Shown: positions 1-7,834, counted from the first letter of the stretch. The stretch is 16,132 bases of DNA from an uncultured Clostridia bacterium (GCA_944393345.1 CALXZW010000022.1:1-16132), one strand, 5' to 3'. Notes: generated from the letters alone by a model not told the origin. Translations and numbers: made by a program.

Positions 1-57
1 TATATAATATTATATACTATTTTACAAATTTTTCAAGATATTTTTAGTCGAATTTTA

Positions 58-86
58 TAGACATATTTAATTTGTTATTATATAAT
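58..86 (+). promoter_or_regulatory. Sigma-A type promoter of the glucosaminidase gene
   Basis: TAGACA (58-63) and TATAAT (81-86) are separated by 17 bp, one mismatch from consensus. The predicted start near 93 leaves a leader of about 30 nt containing AAGGAG (110-115), 6 nt before the ATG at 122. Nothing else is recognised in the first 57 bases. Confidence 0.7.
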
Positions 87-121
87 ATGCTTAGATTAAT
101 TTATTTTTTAAGGAGATTATT

Positions 122-1489
122 ATGTTAAAAAATCAAAGTCCTTTAAATAACGAAAATCGTAACTTATCAGAAGTTTTTAAAGAATTACAAGAGATACGAA
201 ATCAAAGTCAAAATCATTCTAAAGTGTTACATACTCATAATATACAAAATAACAAAAAATCTACTAAAAATATACAAAGTTCGTTTTTAAAAAATATTGT
301 AAAATTAGGAGTCCCTAATATTTTATTAATACTTACTGTATTGATTTTAGGAATTGCTACTTTTTCACCTAAAAATAATATTTTTATTGAAAGTTATGCC
401 AAAGAAGAACCTATATCAGAAAATGTAGAATATGAAATTAATAGACATAGATTAAATGTTCAAAATATCATATCTGAAAATTCTGGTATGGATAGAGTTA
501 AAGAACAAGTTGAAGAAGAACGTGATGTTGAATTTGAAATTGTATATAATAATAATCCTTCTTTACCTAAAGGTGAAGAAATAATAATTCAAGAAGGAGC
601 ATTAGGAAAAGATAAAGTTAATGTTGTAAAAACTTATGAAAATGGTACTTTTATTGAAGAAATTATTTTGAAAAAAGAAAACATACAAGCACCAATTGAA
701 AAAAAGATAGATGTTGGAACTTCTGAATTTTTGGCTAAACACAAAGTACATATTGGAGATACTATGTATCTTAATTCAGATTATACTTTAAAAAAATCAT
801 ATGACACAAATTCTGAAGATATAGCAGAAGTAAAAAAATATATAGATGTTAAATTATTAGAATTACCAAGTGAAGATTGGTGCAAAGTATCTTTTGATGG
901 AATTGAAGGATATATTCAATCAAAATCCTTGACATCATCTTATTCTACACCTAGCATCGTAGAAAAAAATAGAATTCAAAGAATTTTATTAACTGTTAAT
1001 ATTGAAATGCAATTAAACAAAGTAAGTGGATTAACATTAAATGATTACAAAAATATTTTCTCCAACCTTTCTTCAGATACTAATAATATTTTTAAGGACA
1101 ACTATAAAACATTTTATAATGTTGAGAAAAAATATAATATCAACGGAATATTTTTAGCATCTATCGCTATTCATGAGAGCAATTGGGGAACTTCTCAAAT
1201 CGCTCAAGATAAAAAGAATTTATTTGGATATGGTGCTTATGATGATACTCCTTATGAATCTTCTTATGAATTTGAATCTTATGCAGAAGGTATAGAAACT
1301 GTTGCTAAATCACTAGTAAAATATTATATAAATCCTCCAGGCACTAAAATTTATGATGGTGAAACAGCAAGTAGTTGGTATTATAATGGTCCTACACTTT
1401 CAGGAGTAAATACTAGATATGCATCTGATAAAGATTGGCATAAAAAAGTATATTCATATATGGAACTTTTATATAATAAACTAATTTAA
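122..1489 (+). CDS. Membrane-anchored glucosaminidase with G5 and SH3-like domains
   Basis: This is a predicted cell-wall hydrolase that cleaves the glycan strand of peptidoglycan at N-acetylglucosamine. The 455-residue protein has a basic, Asn-rich cytoplasmic N-terminus of about 60 residues, one transmembrane segment (about 62-82), a G5-type domain (about 136-198, Lys/Glu-rich with paired GT/GE turns), an SH3-like wall-binding module (about 205-270) and a C-terminal GH73/LytG-like glucosaminidase domain (about 325-450). The motif HESNWGTS at 351-358 supplies the probable catalytic Glu352, and the later YNGP and DWHKKV stretches fit the family. The ATG is set by a well-placed AAGGAG. The protein appears to be an uncleaved signal anchor facing outward. 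It is 23 bp upstream of another membrane-anchored protein and probably cotranscribed with it. The domain calls are from sequence resemblance; substrate specificity is inferred. Confidence 0.85.
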   Translation: MLKNQSPLNNENRNLSEVFKELQEIRNQSQNHSKVLHTHNIQNNKKSTKNIQSSFLKNIVKLGVPNILLILTVLILGIATFSPKNNIFIESYAKEEPISENVEYEINRHRLNVQNIISENSGMDRVKEQVEEERDVEFEIVYNNNPSLPKGEEIIIQEGALGKDKVNVVKTYENGTFIEEIILKKENIQAPIEKKIDVGTSEFLAKHKVHIGDTMYLNSDYTLKKSYDTNSEDIAEVKKYIDVKLLELPSEDWCKVSFDGIEGYIQSKSLTSSYSTPSIVEKNRIQRILLTVNIEMQLNKVSGLTLNDYKNIFSNLSSDTNNIFKDNYKTFYNVEKKYNINGIFLASIAIHESNWGTSQIAQDKKNLFGYGAYDDTPYESSYEFESYAEGIETVAKSLVKYYINPPGTKIYDGETASSWYYNGPTLSGVNTRYASDKDWHKKVYSYMELLYNKLI

Positions 1490-1512
1490 ACAGAAAGGAA
1501 AATTTTATTGGT

Positions 1513-2346
1513 ATGAATAAAAAAGTAAAAATTAAAAATAATAAAACTGCTTTTACAATCTTAATTCTTTTATTAATAATTGTTGCTTTTCTTTATTATA
1601 ATTTTATTATTTACAAAATATATGCAAAAAATGCCTTTGCAAATGATGCAGTTAAAATTTCAGAAGAAAATGAAAATCCAATTTTTACACTACAAAAGAT
1701 ATTATTATATAGTAGTGCTACTGCTATTGATAATACCAAAGAACAATCTTTAGAAAATATTAGTATATCCCAATTTACTGATATTGCTATCTATATAGAT
1801 AATACTTCTACAATATCAGACCTTACGGATAAAAATACTGTAAAAGAATTATATATTGACAATATTGAAATTATATCAAATGTAAAAAATGGAGATAGAT
1901 TTATAAATTATAAAAATCCAATAAGCTTTGGAAAATATTCAGACTTAAAAAAGAATAATTCTAGAATTGACTTTAATATCGTTAATACTAATGAAGCAAA
2001 TGAAAATACTGATTATTCGTCTCCTACATTTTTTACTGATTGCTCTAATCCAATTTCTTTAGGCTATATGAATAAAGATTTAATTAAAAATTATTCAGTT
2101 TCTAAGGAAGCTAATTCTATTTCCTTTAATGGAAAGGTTTTAAAAGAAACAAATGTTAATTTGACAGATTTAAATTGCCAATTGAAATTTAGAATAAACA
2201 TTGTAAATAATTTGAATGAAAAATTTGTACATACTATGAATTTAGATATTAAGTTAGATGATGAAAATTCTGAAATTTATAATGGTTATGTGTATAAAAG
2301 CAAAAATCTCTCAGGCGTTGAAAATAGTTTTTTTAAGGAAATCTAA
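1513..2346 (+). CDS. Single-pass membrane protein of unknown function
   Basis: I do not recognise a named family. The 277-residue protein has a Lys/Asn-rich N-terminus and one hydrophobic segment (about 13-35), so about 240 residues are probably extracellular. The outside part looks beta-rich and contains two related stretches, NPISFG at 135-140 and NPISLG at 179-184, each followed by a Lys/Asn-rich run, which suggests an internal duplication. There are two Cys residues outside the membrane segment (177 and 222) that could pair. The AAAGGA at 1494-1499 lies 13 nt before the ATG, which is long; an ATT codon at 1507 in frame would be better spaced, so the start is not certain. It follows the glucosaminidase by 23 bp and a terminator covers its stop codon, so the two form one unit. 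A role beside the hydrolase at the cell wall is inference only. Confidence 0.75.
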   Translation: MNKKVKIKNNKTAFTILILLLIIVAFLYYNFIIYKIYAKNAFANDAVKISEENENPIFTLQKILLYSSATAIDNTKEQSLENISISQFTDIAIYIDNTSTISDLTDKNTVKELYIDNIEIISNVKNGDRFINYKNPISFGKYSDLKKNNSRIDFNIVNTNEANENTDYSSPTFFTDCSNPISLGYMNKDLIKNYSVSKEANSISFNGKVLKETNVNLTDLNCQLKFRINIVNNLNEKFVHTMNLDIKLDDENSEIYNGYVYKSKNLSGVENSFFKEI

Positions 2347-2366
2347 AAAGATTTCCTTAATTTTAT
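2333..2366 (+). terminator. Terminator of the glucosaminidase unit
   Basis: A 12-bp stem (2333-2344 with 2349-2360) has an AAAA loop and is followed by TTTTATTTTA. The stop codon of the upstream gene (2344-2346) lies at the stem-loop boundary. Read on the minus strand, the stem is followed by A residues rather than U, so it does not look like a terminator for trxA. Confidence 0.7.
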
Positions 2367-2671
2367 TTTATCATATTTATAATTTCTTCTTTATCTCTTA
2401 AGCCTACACTTTTATTTATCTGTTGTCCATTTTTTATAATAACTAATGTAGGTATTGACATTACTTGATATCTCATTGCTAAATCTTGAGCCTCATCAAC
2501 ATTTACTTTTACAACTTTAATATCTGGATTTTCTTTTGCTATTTCATCTATTATTGGTGATAACATTTTACATGGTCCACACCATTCTGCATAAAAATCT
2601 ACTAATACAGTTTTTTCACATTTTATAACTTCTTCCTCAAAATTGTTTGATGTAACTTTTAAAACTTCCAT
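2363..2671 (-). CDS. trxA: Thioredoxin
   Basis: Cytoplasmic thiol-disulfide oxidoreductase that reduces protein disulfides, recycled by thioredoxin reductase. At 102 residues it is of normal thioredoxin length. The active site WCGPC is at 30-34, preceded by VDFYAEW, and the cis-proline loop SIPT is at 72-75, followed by VIIKNGQ; all family hallmarks are present. A strong AAGGAGG precedes the ATG. It converges with the plus-strand membrane protein gene, 16 bp apart. A TATAAT-like -10 lies at 2699-2704 on the minus strand but has no good -35, so it may be expressed from there or by read-through from the AIM24-family gene 87 bp upstream. No reductase gene is in view. Confidence 0.95.
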   Translation of the reverse strand: MEVLKVTSNNFEEEVIKCEKTVLVDFYAEWCGPCKMLSPIIDEIAKENPDIKVVKVNVDEAQDLAMRYQVMSIPTLVIIKNGQQINKSVGLRDKEEIINMIK

Positions 2672-2758
2672 ATTTTCCTCCTTTTTAACAATATTCTTAT
2701 TATATTACTCTATTAATTTTTATTTTATTCATAAAAATATTTATTATGCTTCTCTTTT

Positions 2759-3556
2759 TTATCTAGATTTATATGTTAAAATATTATTTAATGTTTCTGG
2801 TGCAACTGGAGACATTAATATTTTTCCTGTTCCTCTATACACATTTACAAAACCTTCACCAGCAACTGCTGAACCTAATAAACTTTTCGTTGATTTTTCT
2901 ACTCTAAATTCTAACGAATTTGACCAAGCAATGGCCATATTTCCATCAATTTTTATTTGATCATTTTCTAATTCTACTTCAATTAATTCTTCTCTAGGTA
3001 CAGAGCTTTCTAATACAGCATATCCTGAACCTTTCAAACTTAAATTAAATAGCCCCTCTCCTCCAAGCACTGCTGAAGATAAGTTTGATCTCATAACAAC
3101 ATCCGTATCTAATGTAGCTTCACATGCTAAAAATAGTCCATCTTCTAATACCATTCCGCCTTTCCAATTTGATACATCTTCAATTAATATATAGTTATAT
3201 GTAGGCTCTAATGCTAATAATCCAGTTCCATGATATTTAGGCTTAACTGTTGATTCATTAGTTACTCCACCTTTTAGTGCTTTTCCTAAAAAATCTCCTA
3301 CTCCTTTTATATTTGTGCTAGATTCTACATTTCCTGCTACCCATTGCATTGCTCCTGCACTTGTAATATATTCTTCGCCATTTAATTGTATTACTACTTG
3401 TCTTCTCCTAACATTCATTTTTCCAGCATAGTATTCACTTATTGCTGTTGCTTTATTAACACTTACATCTCTTTGAAATTCTATTACTGCAATATTTCCT
3501 TTCTTTTCAATTACTTTTACATCATCATTTTCAAATAAATTTTTAATAGCTATCAT
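2759..3556 (-). CDS. AIM24 family protein
   Basis: The 265-residue protein matches the AIM24 family (named after a yeast mitochondrial protein; widespread in bacteria, biochemical role unknown). The sequence is Gly-rich and beta-rich, as expected for the double beta-helix-like fold: visible family-type stretches are SAGAMQWVAGNVESS near 66-80, a GTGLLALEPTY segment near 110-120, an LGGEGLFNLSLKGSG segment near 164-178 and GEGFVNVYRGTGKILMSP near 233-250. There is no signal peptide or membrane segment. AAGGAGG lies 9 nt before the ATG. It has its own promoter at 3581-3609 and is followed 87 bp later by trxA in the same direction. Confidence 0.85.
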   Translation of the reverse strand: MIAIKNLFENDDVKVIEKKGNIAVIEFQRDVSVNKATAISEYYAGKMNVRRRQVVIQLNGEEYITSAGAMQWVAGNVESSTNIKGVGDFLGKALKGGVTNESTVKPKYHGTGLLALEPTYNYILIEDVSNWKGGMVLEDGLFLACEATLDTDVVMRSNLSSAVLGGEGLFNLSLKGSGYAVLESSVPREELIEVELENDQIKIDGNMAIAWSNSLEFRVEKSTKSLLGSAVAGEGFVNVYRGTGKILMSPVAPETLNNILTYKSR

Positions 3557-3580
3557 TTTTATCTTTCCTCCTTCATTTAA

Positions 3581-3609
3581 ATTTTATCATTTAGTATAAT
3601 TTTTTTCAA
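3581..3609 (-). promoter_or_regulatory. Promoter of the AIM24-family gene
   Basis: On the minus strand TTGAAA (3609-3604) and TAAAAT (3586-3581) are 17 bp apart, both close to the sigma-A consensus. This would start a transcript about 18 nt before the coding start and makes the gene independent of the histidine kinase gene upstream. Confidence 0.6.
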
Positions 3610-3630
3610 TATCTAAAAAAATTTTTTAAC

Positions 3631-4857
3631 TTACTCTATTCCAGGAAAAATAATAGTAAAACATATCATATCATCCTTATTAATCTCTGCATATATTTTT
3701 CCTTTGTGTGATTCTACTATTGATTTTGCAATAGATAATCCTATACCATAACCTTCTTTGGTTTTACTTCTAGATTTGTCTGCTCTATAAAATCTATCAA
3801 ATAATTTTCTTATATTTATATTTTTAGAATTTTCTATTGTATTTAAACATTGTATTTTAAGATTTTTTCCTTGTTTTTCCGTTTTTATTTTTATATTTCC
3901 ATTTTCTGGTGTATATTTCAATGCATTATCTAATAAAATTGTTATTACTTCTTTTATACTATTAATATCAGCATTTATTAATATATCTTCTTTCGCTTCA
4001 AAACTTATATGCTTTTCTTTTGCTATTGCTTTAAATTCATTTATTTCATCCTTTATTAGTTTATTTATTTCAAATATAGAATAATTTGATCTTAATTGTT
4101 TTTCTTCTATATTAGATAATTCTAGTAAACTTTTAATCAAAGAATCTAATCTTAAAGCTTGATTTTTAATACTTTTTAGCCATTCAATATTTTCCTTAGA
4201 TGATGTTAATTCCATTACATCTACATTAGCCAGAATAACAGCAACAGGAGTCTTCAATTCATGCCCTGCATTTGTTATAAATTGTTTTTGTTTTTCCATG
4301 TTTTCTATTATTGGATTTAATGCTTTCTTAGATAAAAAGGATACAAATATAAATACAATAATAAGTCCTACTCCTATTATTATTAATGACTGATTTATAA
4401 GCATTTCTAAATTATTTAATTGGTTTGTACAATCTAAAAAAACAATTAAATATCCATTTTCATTTTGTGTTATTTGATATTTATAATTTTCATAAAACCC
4501 TTTATCTTTGTCATCTTTATTTATATCTTCTAATATTTGCTTTGCTTCTTCTTGACTAACTGCTGCTATATGTTGCATATTTGTTTCTATTATTTCTCCA
4601 TTATGGTTGATTCTTATTATAAAATATCTAGTTGAAAATTGTGTTTCTTTTGTAATAATTTCCTTTAATTCATCATTTCTTGGTTTATATTCTGGTATTT
4701 TACCATCATTTTCTGATATTAAGTTTAAAATTCCATCAATTTGCCTATTAGTTCTTGTATAATTTTCTATTATTATTACACCAAATATACTTCCTGTTAC
4801 TACTATTATTGCTAGCATTGCTATCGCTATAAATTTTTTTTGTAATTTCTTTATCAT
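3631..4857 (-). CDS. Two-component sensor histidine kinase
   Basis: Membrane sensor kinase of 408 residues that should autophosphorylate on His and pass the phosphate to the response regulator encoded just upstream. Transmembrane segments are at about 8-30 and 156-175 and enclose an extracytoplasmic sensor of about 125 residues. The dimerisation/phospho-acceptor motif NAGHELKTPVAV gives His199, the N-box LLDNALKYTPENG gives Asn311, the F-box DRFYRADKSRS is at about 354-364 and the G2 motif GYGIGLSIAKS is at 369-379. The usual D-x-G of the G1 box is replaced by a CLNTIENSKNI segment (about 337-347), as in several clostridial kinases. No HAMP domain is obvious. The ATG overlaps the stop of the response regulator by 4 bp (ATGA), so the two are translationally coupled. 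The signal sensed is unknown. Confidence 0.93.
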   Translation of the reverse strand: MIKKLQKKFIAIAMLAIIVVTGSIFGVIIIENYTRTNRQIDGILNLISENDGKIPEYKPRNDELKEIITKETQFSTRYFIIRINHNGEIIETNMQHIAAVSQEEAKQILEDINKDDKDKGFYENYKYQITQNENGYLIVFLDCTNQLNNLEMLINQSLIIIGVGLIIVFIFVSFLSKKALNPIIENMEKQKQFITNAGHELKTPVAVILANVDVMELTSSKENIEWLKSIKNQALRLDSLIKSLLELSNIEEKQLRSNYSIFEINKLIKDEINEFKAIAKEKHISFEAKEDILINADINSIKEVITILLDNALKYTPENGNIKIKTEKQGKNLKIQCLNTIENSKNINIRKLFDRFYRADKSRSKTKEGYGIGLSIAKSIVESHKGKIYAEINKDDMICFTIIFPGIE

Positions 4858-5528
4858 ACTATTTTCTCCAAAACATATCCATTTTTATCATTTATTTTCA
4901 CATTTGCACCTAATGCTAAAAACTTTTCTTGTAAATATGAAATATACATTGTTACAATATTTTCGTCGTTTTTTTCTTTTACCCATATTCTTTTCTTTAA
5001 TTCTTTTTTACTTATATTTCTTTCTTGATTTTTCACTAAAAATTCCATTATTTCACACTCTTTGTTATTAAGATGTAATGAAGCTTTAGAAGTTGATATT
5101 TCTGATGTTTCCTTATCAAATATTATATTTCCAATTTTATATTTTTCTTCGTTTTCTTCTTTTTCTCTTGTCAAAACTCTAATTCTTGCTAACAATTCTT
5201 TTTTATCAAATGGTTTTGTTAAATAATCATTTGCCCCTGAATCTAATCCTTCCACTTTATCATCTACTTGTGATTTAGCTGTTAACAATATTATTGGTGT
5301 TTTTATATTATTCTTTCTTATTTCTTTTAATGATTGAAGCCCATCTGTTATTGGCATCATTATATCTAATATTATTACATCATATACATTTTCATTTACT
5401 TTTTCAATTGCTTCTTTTCCATTATATACTGTATCAACCTCATAATTACTATACCTTAAAATAGTTGCAACCGCTCTAGATAATTCTTTTTCATCATCTG
5501 CTAATAGAATTTTATACTTTTTACTCAT
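4854..5528 (-). CDS. OmpR-family response regulator
   Basis: DNA-binding response regulator of 224 residues. The receiver domain (about 1-120) has the acidic pair Asp11/Asp12, the phospho-acceptor Asp55 in VIILDIMMP, Thr83 in ILLTAKS and Lys105 in LTKPFD, so all catalytic residues are present. A winged-helix OmpR/PhoB output domain follows (about 128-224), with the motif KELKKRIW and a terminal NGYVLEKI wing. A strong AAAGGAGG site is placed before the ATG. It lies 41 bp after the alarmone synthetase gene and overlaps the kinase gene, making a three-gene unit. Targets are not evident; no obvious direct-repeat operator was recognised nearby. Confidence 0.95.
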   Translation of the reverse strand: MSKKYKILLADDEKELSRAVATILRYSNYEVDTVYNGKEAIEKVNENVYDVIILDIMMPITDGLQSLKEIRKNNIKTPIILLTAKSQVDDKVEGLDSGANDYLTKPFDKKELLARIRVLTREKEENEEKYKIGNIIFDKETSEISTSKASLHLNNKECEIMEFLVKNQERNISKKELKKRIWVKEKNDENIVTMYISYLQEKFLALGANVKINDKNGYVLEKIV

Positions 5529-5569
5529 ATTTTAATTCCTCCTTTACTATTAATAATTAAAAATTACTT

Positions 5570-6172
5570 TTACTTACCATTTATCATATTTCTAATTGTC
5601 TGCATATTTATATCTGTTGTTGCAATTTCATCTGCACATCTTTTTAATTCTTCTACAATCATTTCTTGATTTTTAATATTTTTCTTATATTTCATTTCAT
5701 GCTCTAAACTTGCCCAAAAATCCATTGCTATCGTTCTTATTTGGACTTCGATATTTACTGGATGTATTTCTCCTGCAATATCTAATGGTACCTCAAATAC
5801 TATATGATAACTTCTATAACCATTTTCCTTAGGATTTTTTATATAATCTTTTTCCTGTAAGATTTTTAAATCTTTAAATTTTTTTAACATCTTAACAACT
5901 GAATATACATCATCAATATATTCACATATTATTCTAATTCCTGCTGCATCATAAATTTTAGTTAACGCTGTTTCCAAATTAACTTGTAGATTTTTTCTTT
6001 TTAATTTTTCTTTCATGCTCTCTTCCGATTTTACCCTACTAGTTATATATTCTATGGGATCTCTATCATTGTGTACAATTTTATACTTTCTTATAATTTC
6101 TAATCTTGCTATTATTTCTGCTATTACTCCTTCCAATAGAACTATTGAATCTTTATAAAAACTTTCTAACAT
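5570..6172 (-). CDS. Small alarmone synthetase (RelQ/YjbM-like)
   Basis: Single-domain (p)ppGpp synthetase that transfers pyrophosphate from ATP to GTP or GDP in the stringent response. At 200 residues it has the length of RelQ/YjbM proteins and lacks the hydrolase, TGS and ACT domains of long Rel enzymes. Visible RelA/SpoT synthetase motifs are R46-x-K48-x3-S52-x3-K56, DAAGIRI (75-81, with the metal-binding Asp), KENGYRSYH (115-123) and EVQIRTIAMDFWASLEHEMKYK (142-163), including the catalytic Glu142. The C-terminal helix region (about 165-200) resembles the tetramer-forming helix of RelQ. AGAGGT precedes the ATG. No convincing promoter was found upstream. It is the first gene of a unit with a response regulator and a sensor kinase. 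RelP is the alternative assignment; the length favours RelQ. Confidence 0.92.
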   Translation of the reverse strand: MLESFYKDSIVLLEGVIAEIIARLEIIRKYKIVHNDRDPIEYITSRVKSEESMKEKLKRKNLQVNLETALTKIYDAAGIRIICEYIDDVYSVVKMLKKFKDLKILQEKDYIKNPKENGYRSYHIVFEVPLDIAGEIHPVNIEVQIRTIAMDFWASLEHEMKYKKNIKNQEMIVEELKRCADEIATTDINMQTIRNMINGK

Positions 6173-6271
6173 TTTTTACCTCTTTTCATATATTTTGATA
6201 AAATTTTATATAAAATTTGTTTCTTTTTAATTAGTTTTTTATGTTTTTTTTGTGAATTTTAAAAAAATGTA

Positions 6272-6300
6272 TTGACAAATTTTGTAAGTCGTCCTATACT
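6272..6300 (+). promoter_or_regulatory. Orphan consensus promoter pointing into a gene-free region
   Basis: TTGACA (6272-6277) and TATACT (6295-6300) are exactly 17 bp apart, which is a near-perfect sigma-A promoter and by far the best such match in the area. It points rightward, away from the alarmone synthetase, and there is no open frame with a ribosome site before the convergent polymerase gene. The -35 overlaps an 11-bp palindrome (ACAAATTTTGT) and the expected start coincides with a second inverted repeat (6307-6328), either of which could be an operator. Confidence 0.6.
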
Positions 6301-6387
6301 TTCTTTAAATTAAATTTCAATTTAATTTTTATCAATATTTTAATTCAAAAAATTTTTTCTAAAATTTTTCATTTATATAATTATAAT

Positions 6388-6499
6388 TCTATACGGCTTA
6401 AGTATCTGAAGTCATATACTTCCTTCATATTTCTAGTATAAAATCCCTTATATATTTACTAATTTTTAATTATGACTTCAGATATTTAAGCTGTATAGA
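6388..6499. repeat. Long imperfect inverted repeat (29-bp arms, 54-bp loop)
   Basis: Arms 6388-6416 and 6471-6499 are complementary at 27 of 29 positions. On the plus strand both exceptions become G-U pairs, so a plus-strand RNA could form an unbroken 29-bp helix, while a minus-strand RNA would have two C-A mismatches. The loop is 54 bases. It could be a structured RNA element or a small inverted-repeat mobile-element remnant; no clear target-site duplication is seen. Confidence 0.7.
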
Positions 6500-6566
6500 T
6501 AATAATTTATATTGCATACATAATTAAATTAATATAATTTCTACTTTAATAGTATGTAAATATATT

Positions 6567-6604
6567 AAAAAAGCTTGTAAGTAATAATAAAATAATACTT
6601 ACAA
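6567..6604 (-). terminator. Terminator of the polymerase gene
   Basis: On the minus strand a 9-bp stem (TTGTAAGTA/TACTTACAA, 6604-6596 with 6583-6575) with a 12-base loop is followed by GC and six T residues (6572-6567), about 20 nt after the stop codon. Confidence 0.65.
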
Positions 6605-6625
6605 ACTACATTTTATTCAATAAAT

Positions 6626-7834
6626 TTATTGTTCCCACTTAGTTGGATTTTGAGGTAAATTCATTTCTCTTGCTCTTGTAATTGAATTAAAACCATATTT
6701 TTGTTTTAATTCATCTAGTGTACTATCTAGCTTTCTTTGCTTTTCGTTATCTTCATTTCTAAATAAAGACAACTGTACTTCTTCTTTGTCAGTTAAATTA
6801 TCTACCCTTAATCCAATTAATCTAATACTTTCATTTTTATAAAATTGCTTTAAAAGTTCTTTTGCTTTTTGGTATATTTCTTTTGTGGAAGATGTTGCTA
6901 TTAATAATTTTCCTTGATGGCTACTATCTTCAAAATCTTTAGTTCTTAATTGAACATTTACAGTTTTAGCTAGTAAATTATTTTTTCTTAACCTGTATGT
7001 TACTTGTTCTGTTAATATTAATAATATTTCTTCTAATTTTTCTATGTTTGAAATATTTTGTGGTAAAGTTATTGAATTTCCTATTCCTTTGGGTTTTTCA
7101 AATTTATATTTAACTTCTGAATTATCAATTCCATTAGCATATTCCCACATTAAAATTCCATGTTTTCCAAACTTTTTATTTAATATTTTTAAATCCGCTT
7201 TTGCTAAATCTCCTATTGTTTTTATTTGCATATTATATAACTTAGGTACTGTTTTTTTACCTAACATAAATAATTCTGATATTGGTAAATTCCACATTTT
7301 ATATGGTATTTCTTCTTTAAAAAGAGTATGTACTCTATTAGGTTTGGTAAAATCAGATGCCATTTTAGCTAAAAGTTTATTATTTGCAACACCTACATTA
7401 ACTGTAAAACCCAATTCATTTTTTACTCTCTTATTTATTTCTTTAGCTTTATTCAATAATGTATCATTCATTAAATAATTAGTCATATCTAAAAAACATT
7501 CATCTATACTAAATCTTTCTATTTTATCGGTATATTTTAATAATAAATTATATAATTTATCCGAATACTCTTTATAGATTTTATAATTTGAAGGAAATAT
7601 TTTTATATTAGGACACTTCATTTTTGCCATATATATAGTTTCTGCCGTTTTTACACCACATTCTTTTGCCTTTGTGCTTTTAGCTAAAACAATTCCTGAT
7701 CTTTTAGTTTCATCTCCACCTATTATTGCTGGAATCTCTCTTATATCTATTTTACTTCCTTTTTTCAACATATCGACAGCAGTCCAACTTAAAAATGCAT
7801 TATTAACATCTACATGTAATATTTGTCTTTCCAT
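6626..7834 (-). CDS. dinB: Y-family DNA polymerase (DinB/Pol IV-like)
   Basis: Translesion DNA polymerase of 402 residues. The first catalytic motif HVDVNNAFLSW (7-17) supplies Asp9, the second FSIDECFLDM (108-117) supplies Asp111 and Glu112, and a VGVANNKLLAKMASDFTKP motif completes the palm. A thumb with helix-hairpin-helix (about 185-210) and the little-finger domain (about 245-345) follow. The DVNNAF form differs from E. coli DinB (DMDAF) and is typical of a Firmicutes subgroup. The C-terminus (about 350-402) has no obvious beta-clamp peptide that I can assign with certainty, although QLSLF at about 358-362 fits one well. The promoter overlaps a LexA-like box, supporting DNA-damage induction. 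The leader is predicted to be only about 9 nt and holds GGTGAT as ribosome site. Confidence 0.92.
   Translation of the reverse strand: MERQILHVDVNNAFLSWTAVDMLKKGSKIDIREIPAIIGGDETKRSGIVLAKSTKAKECGVKTAETIYMAKMKCPNIKIFPSNYKIYKEYSDKLYNLLLKYTDKIERFSIDECFLDMTNYLMNDTLLNKAKEINKRVKNELGFTVNVGVANNKLLAKMASDFTKPNRVHTLFKEEIPYKMWNLPISELFMLGKKTVPKLYNMQIKTIGDLAKADLKILNKKFGKHGILMWEYANGIDNSEVKYKFEKPKGIGNSITLPQNISNIEKLEEILLILTEQVTYRLRKNNLLAKTVNVQLRTKDFEDSSHQGKLLIATSSTKEIYQKAKELLKQFYKNESIRLIGLRVDNLTDKEEVQLSLFRNEDNEKQRKLDSTLDELKQKYGFNSITRAREMNLPQNPTKWEQ

Larger units (their letters stand above)
6307..6604 (+). ncRNA. Putative small RNA transcript
   Basis: This is the region that would be transcribed from the orphan promoter. 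It contains a short hairpin at the very 5' end, a long hairpin (6388-6499) and a third hairpin (6575-6604), and no coding frame with a start and ribosome site that I can support. The 3' end is unknown because no hairpin here is followed by a clear U-run on the plus strand. It matches no RNA family I recognise. Confidence 0.3.
6173..6625. other. Gene-free stretch with orphan promoter, inverted repeat and terminator
   Basis: No supported protein gene lies here. The stretch holds, from left to right, the leader of the alarmone synthetase, a consensus plus-strand promoter (6272-6300) with no downstream gene, a 10-bp inverted repeat at 6307-6328, a large inverted repeat at 6388-6499, and the terminator of the polymerase gene at 6567-6604. 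The promoter and hairpins together suggest a small untranslated RNA on the plus strand. Confidence 0.5.

Noticed and set aside
2643..2960. Plus-strand open frame of 105 codons overlapping trxA and the AIM24-family gene
   Set aside because: It is antisense to two well-supported genes, has no ribosome site, and its hydrophobic composition is what the reverse of AT-rich coding sequence gives.
7044..7478. Plus-strand open frame of 144 codons inside the polymerase gene
   Set aside because: Entirely antisense to conserved Y-family polymerase domains, with no ribosome site and no family resemblance.
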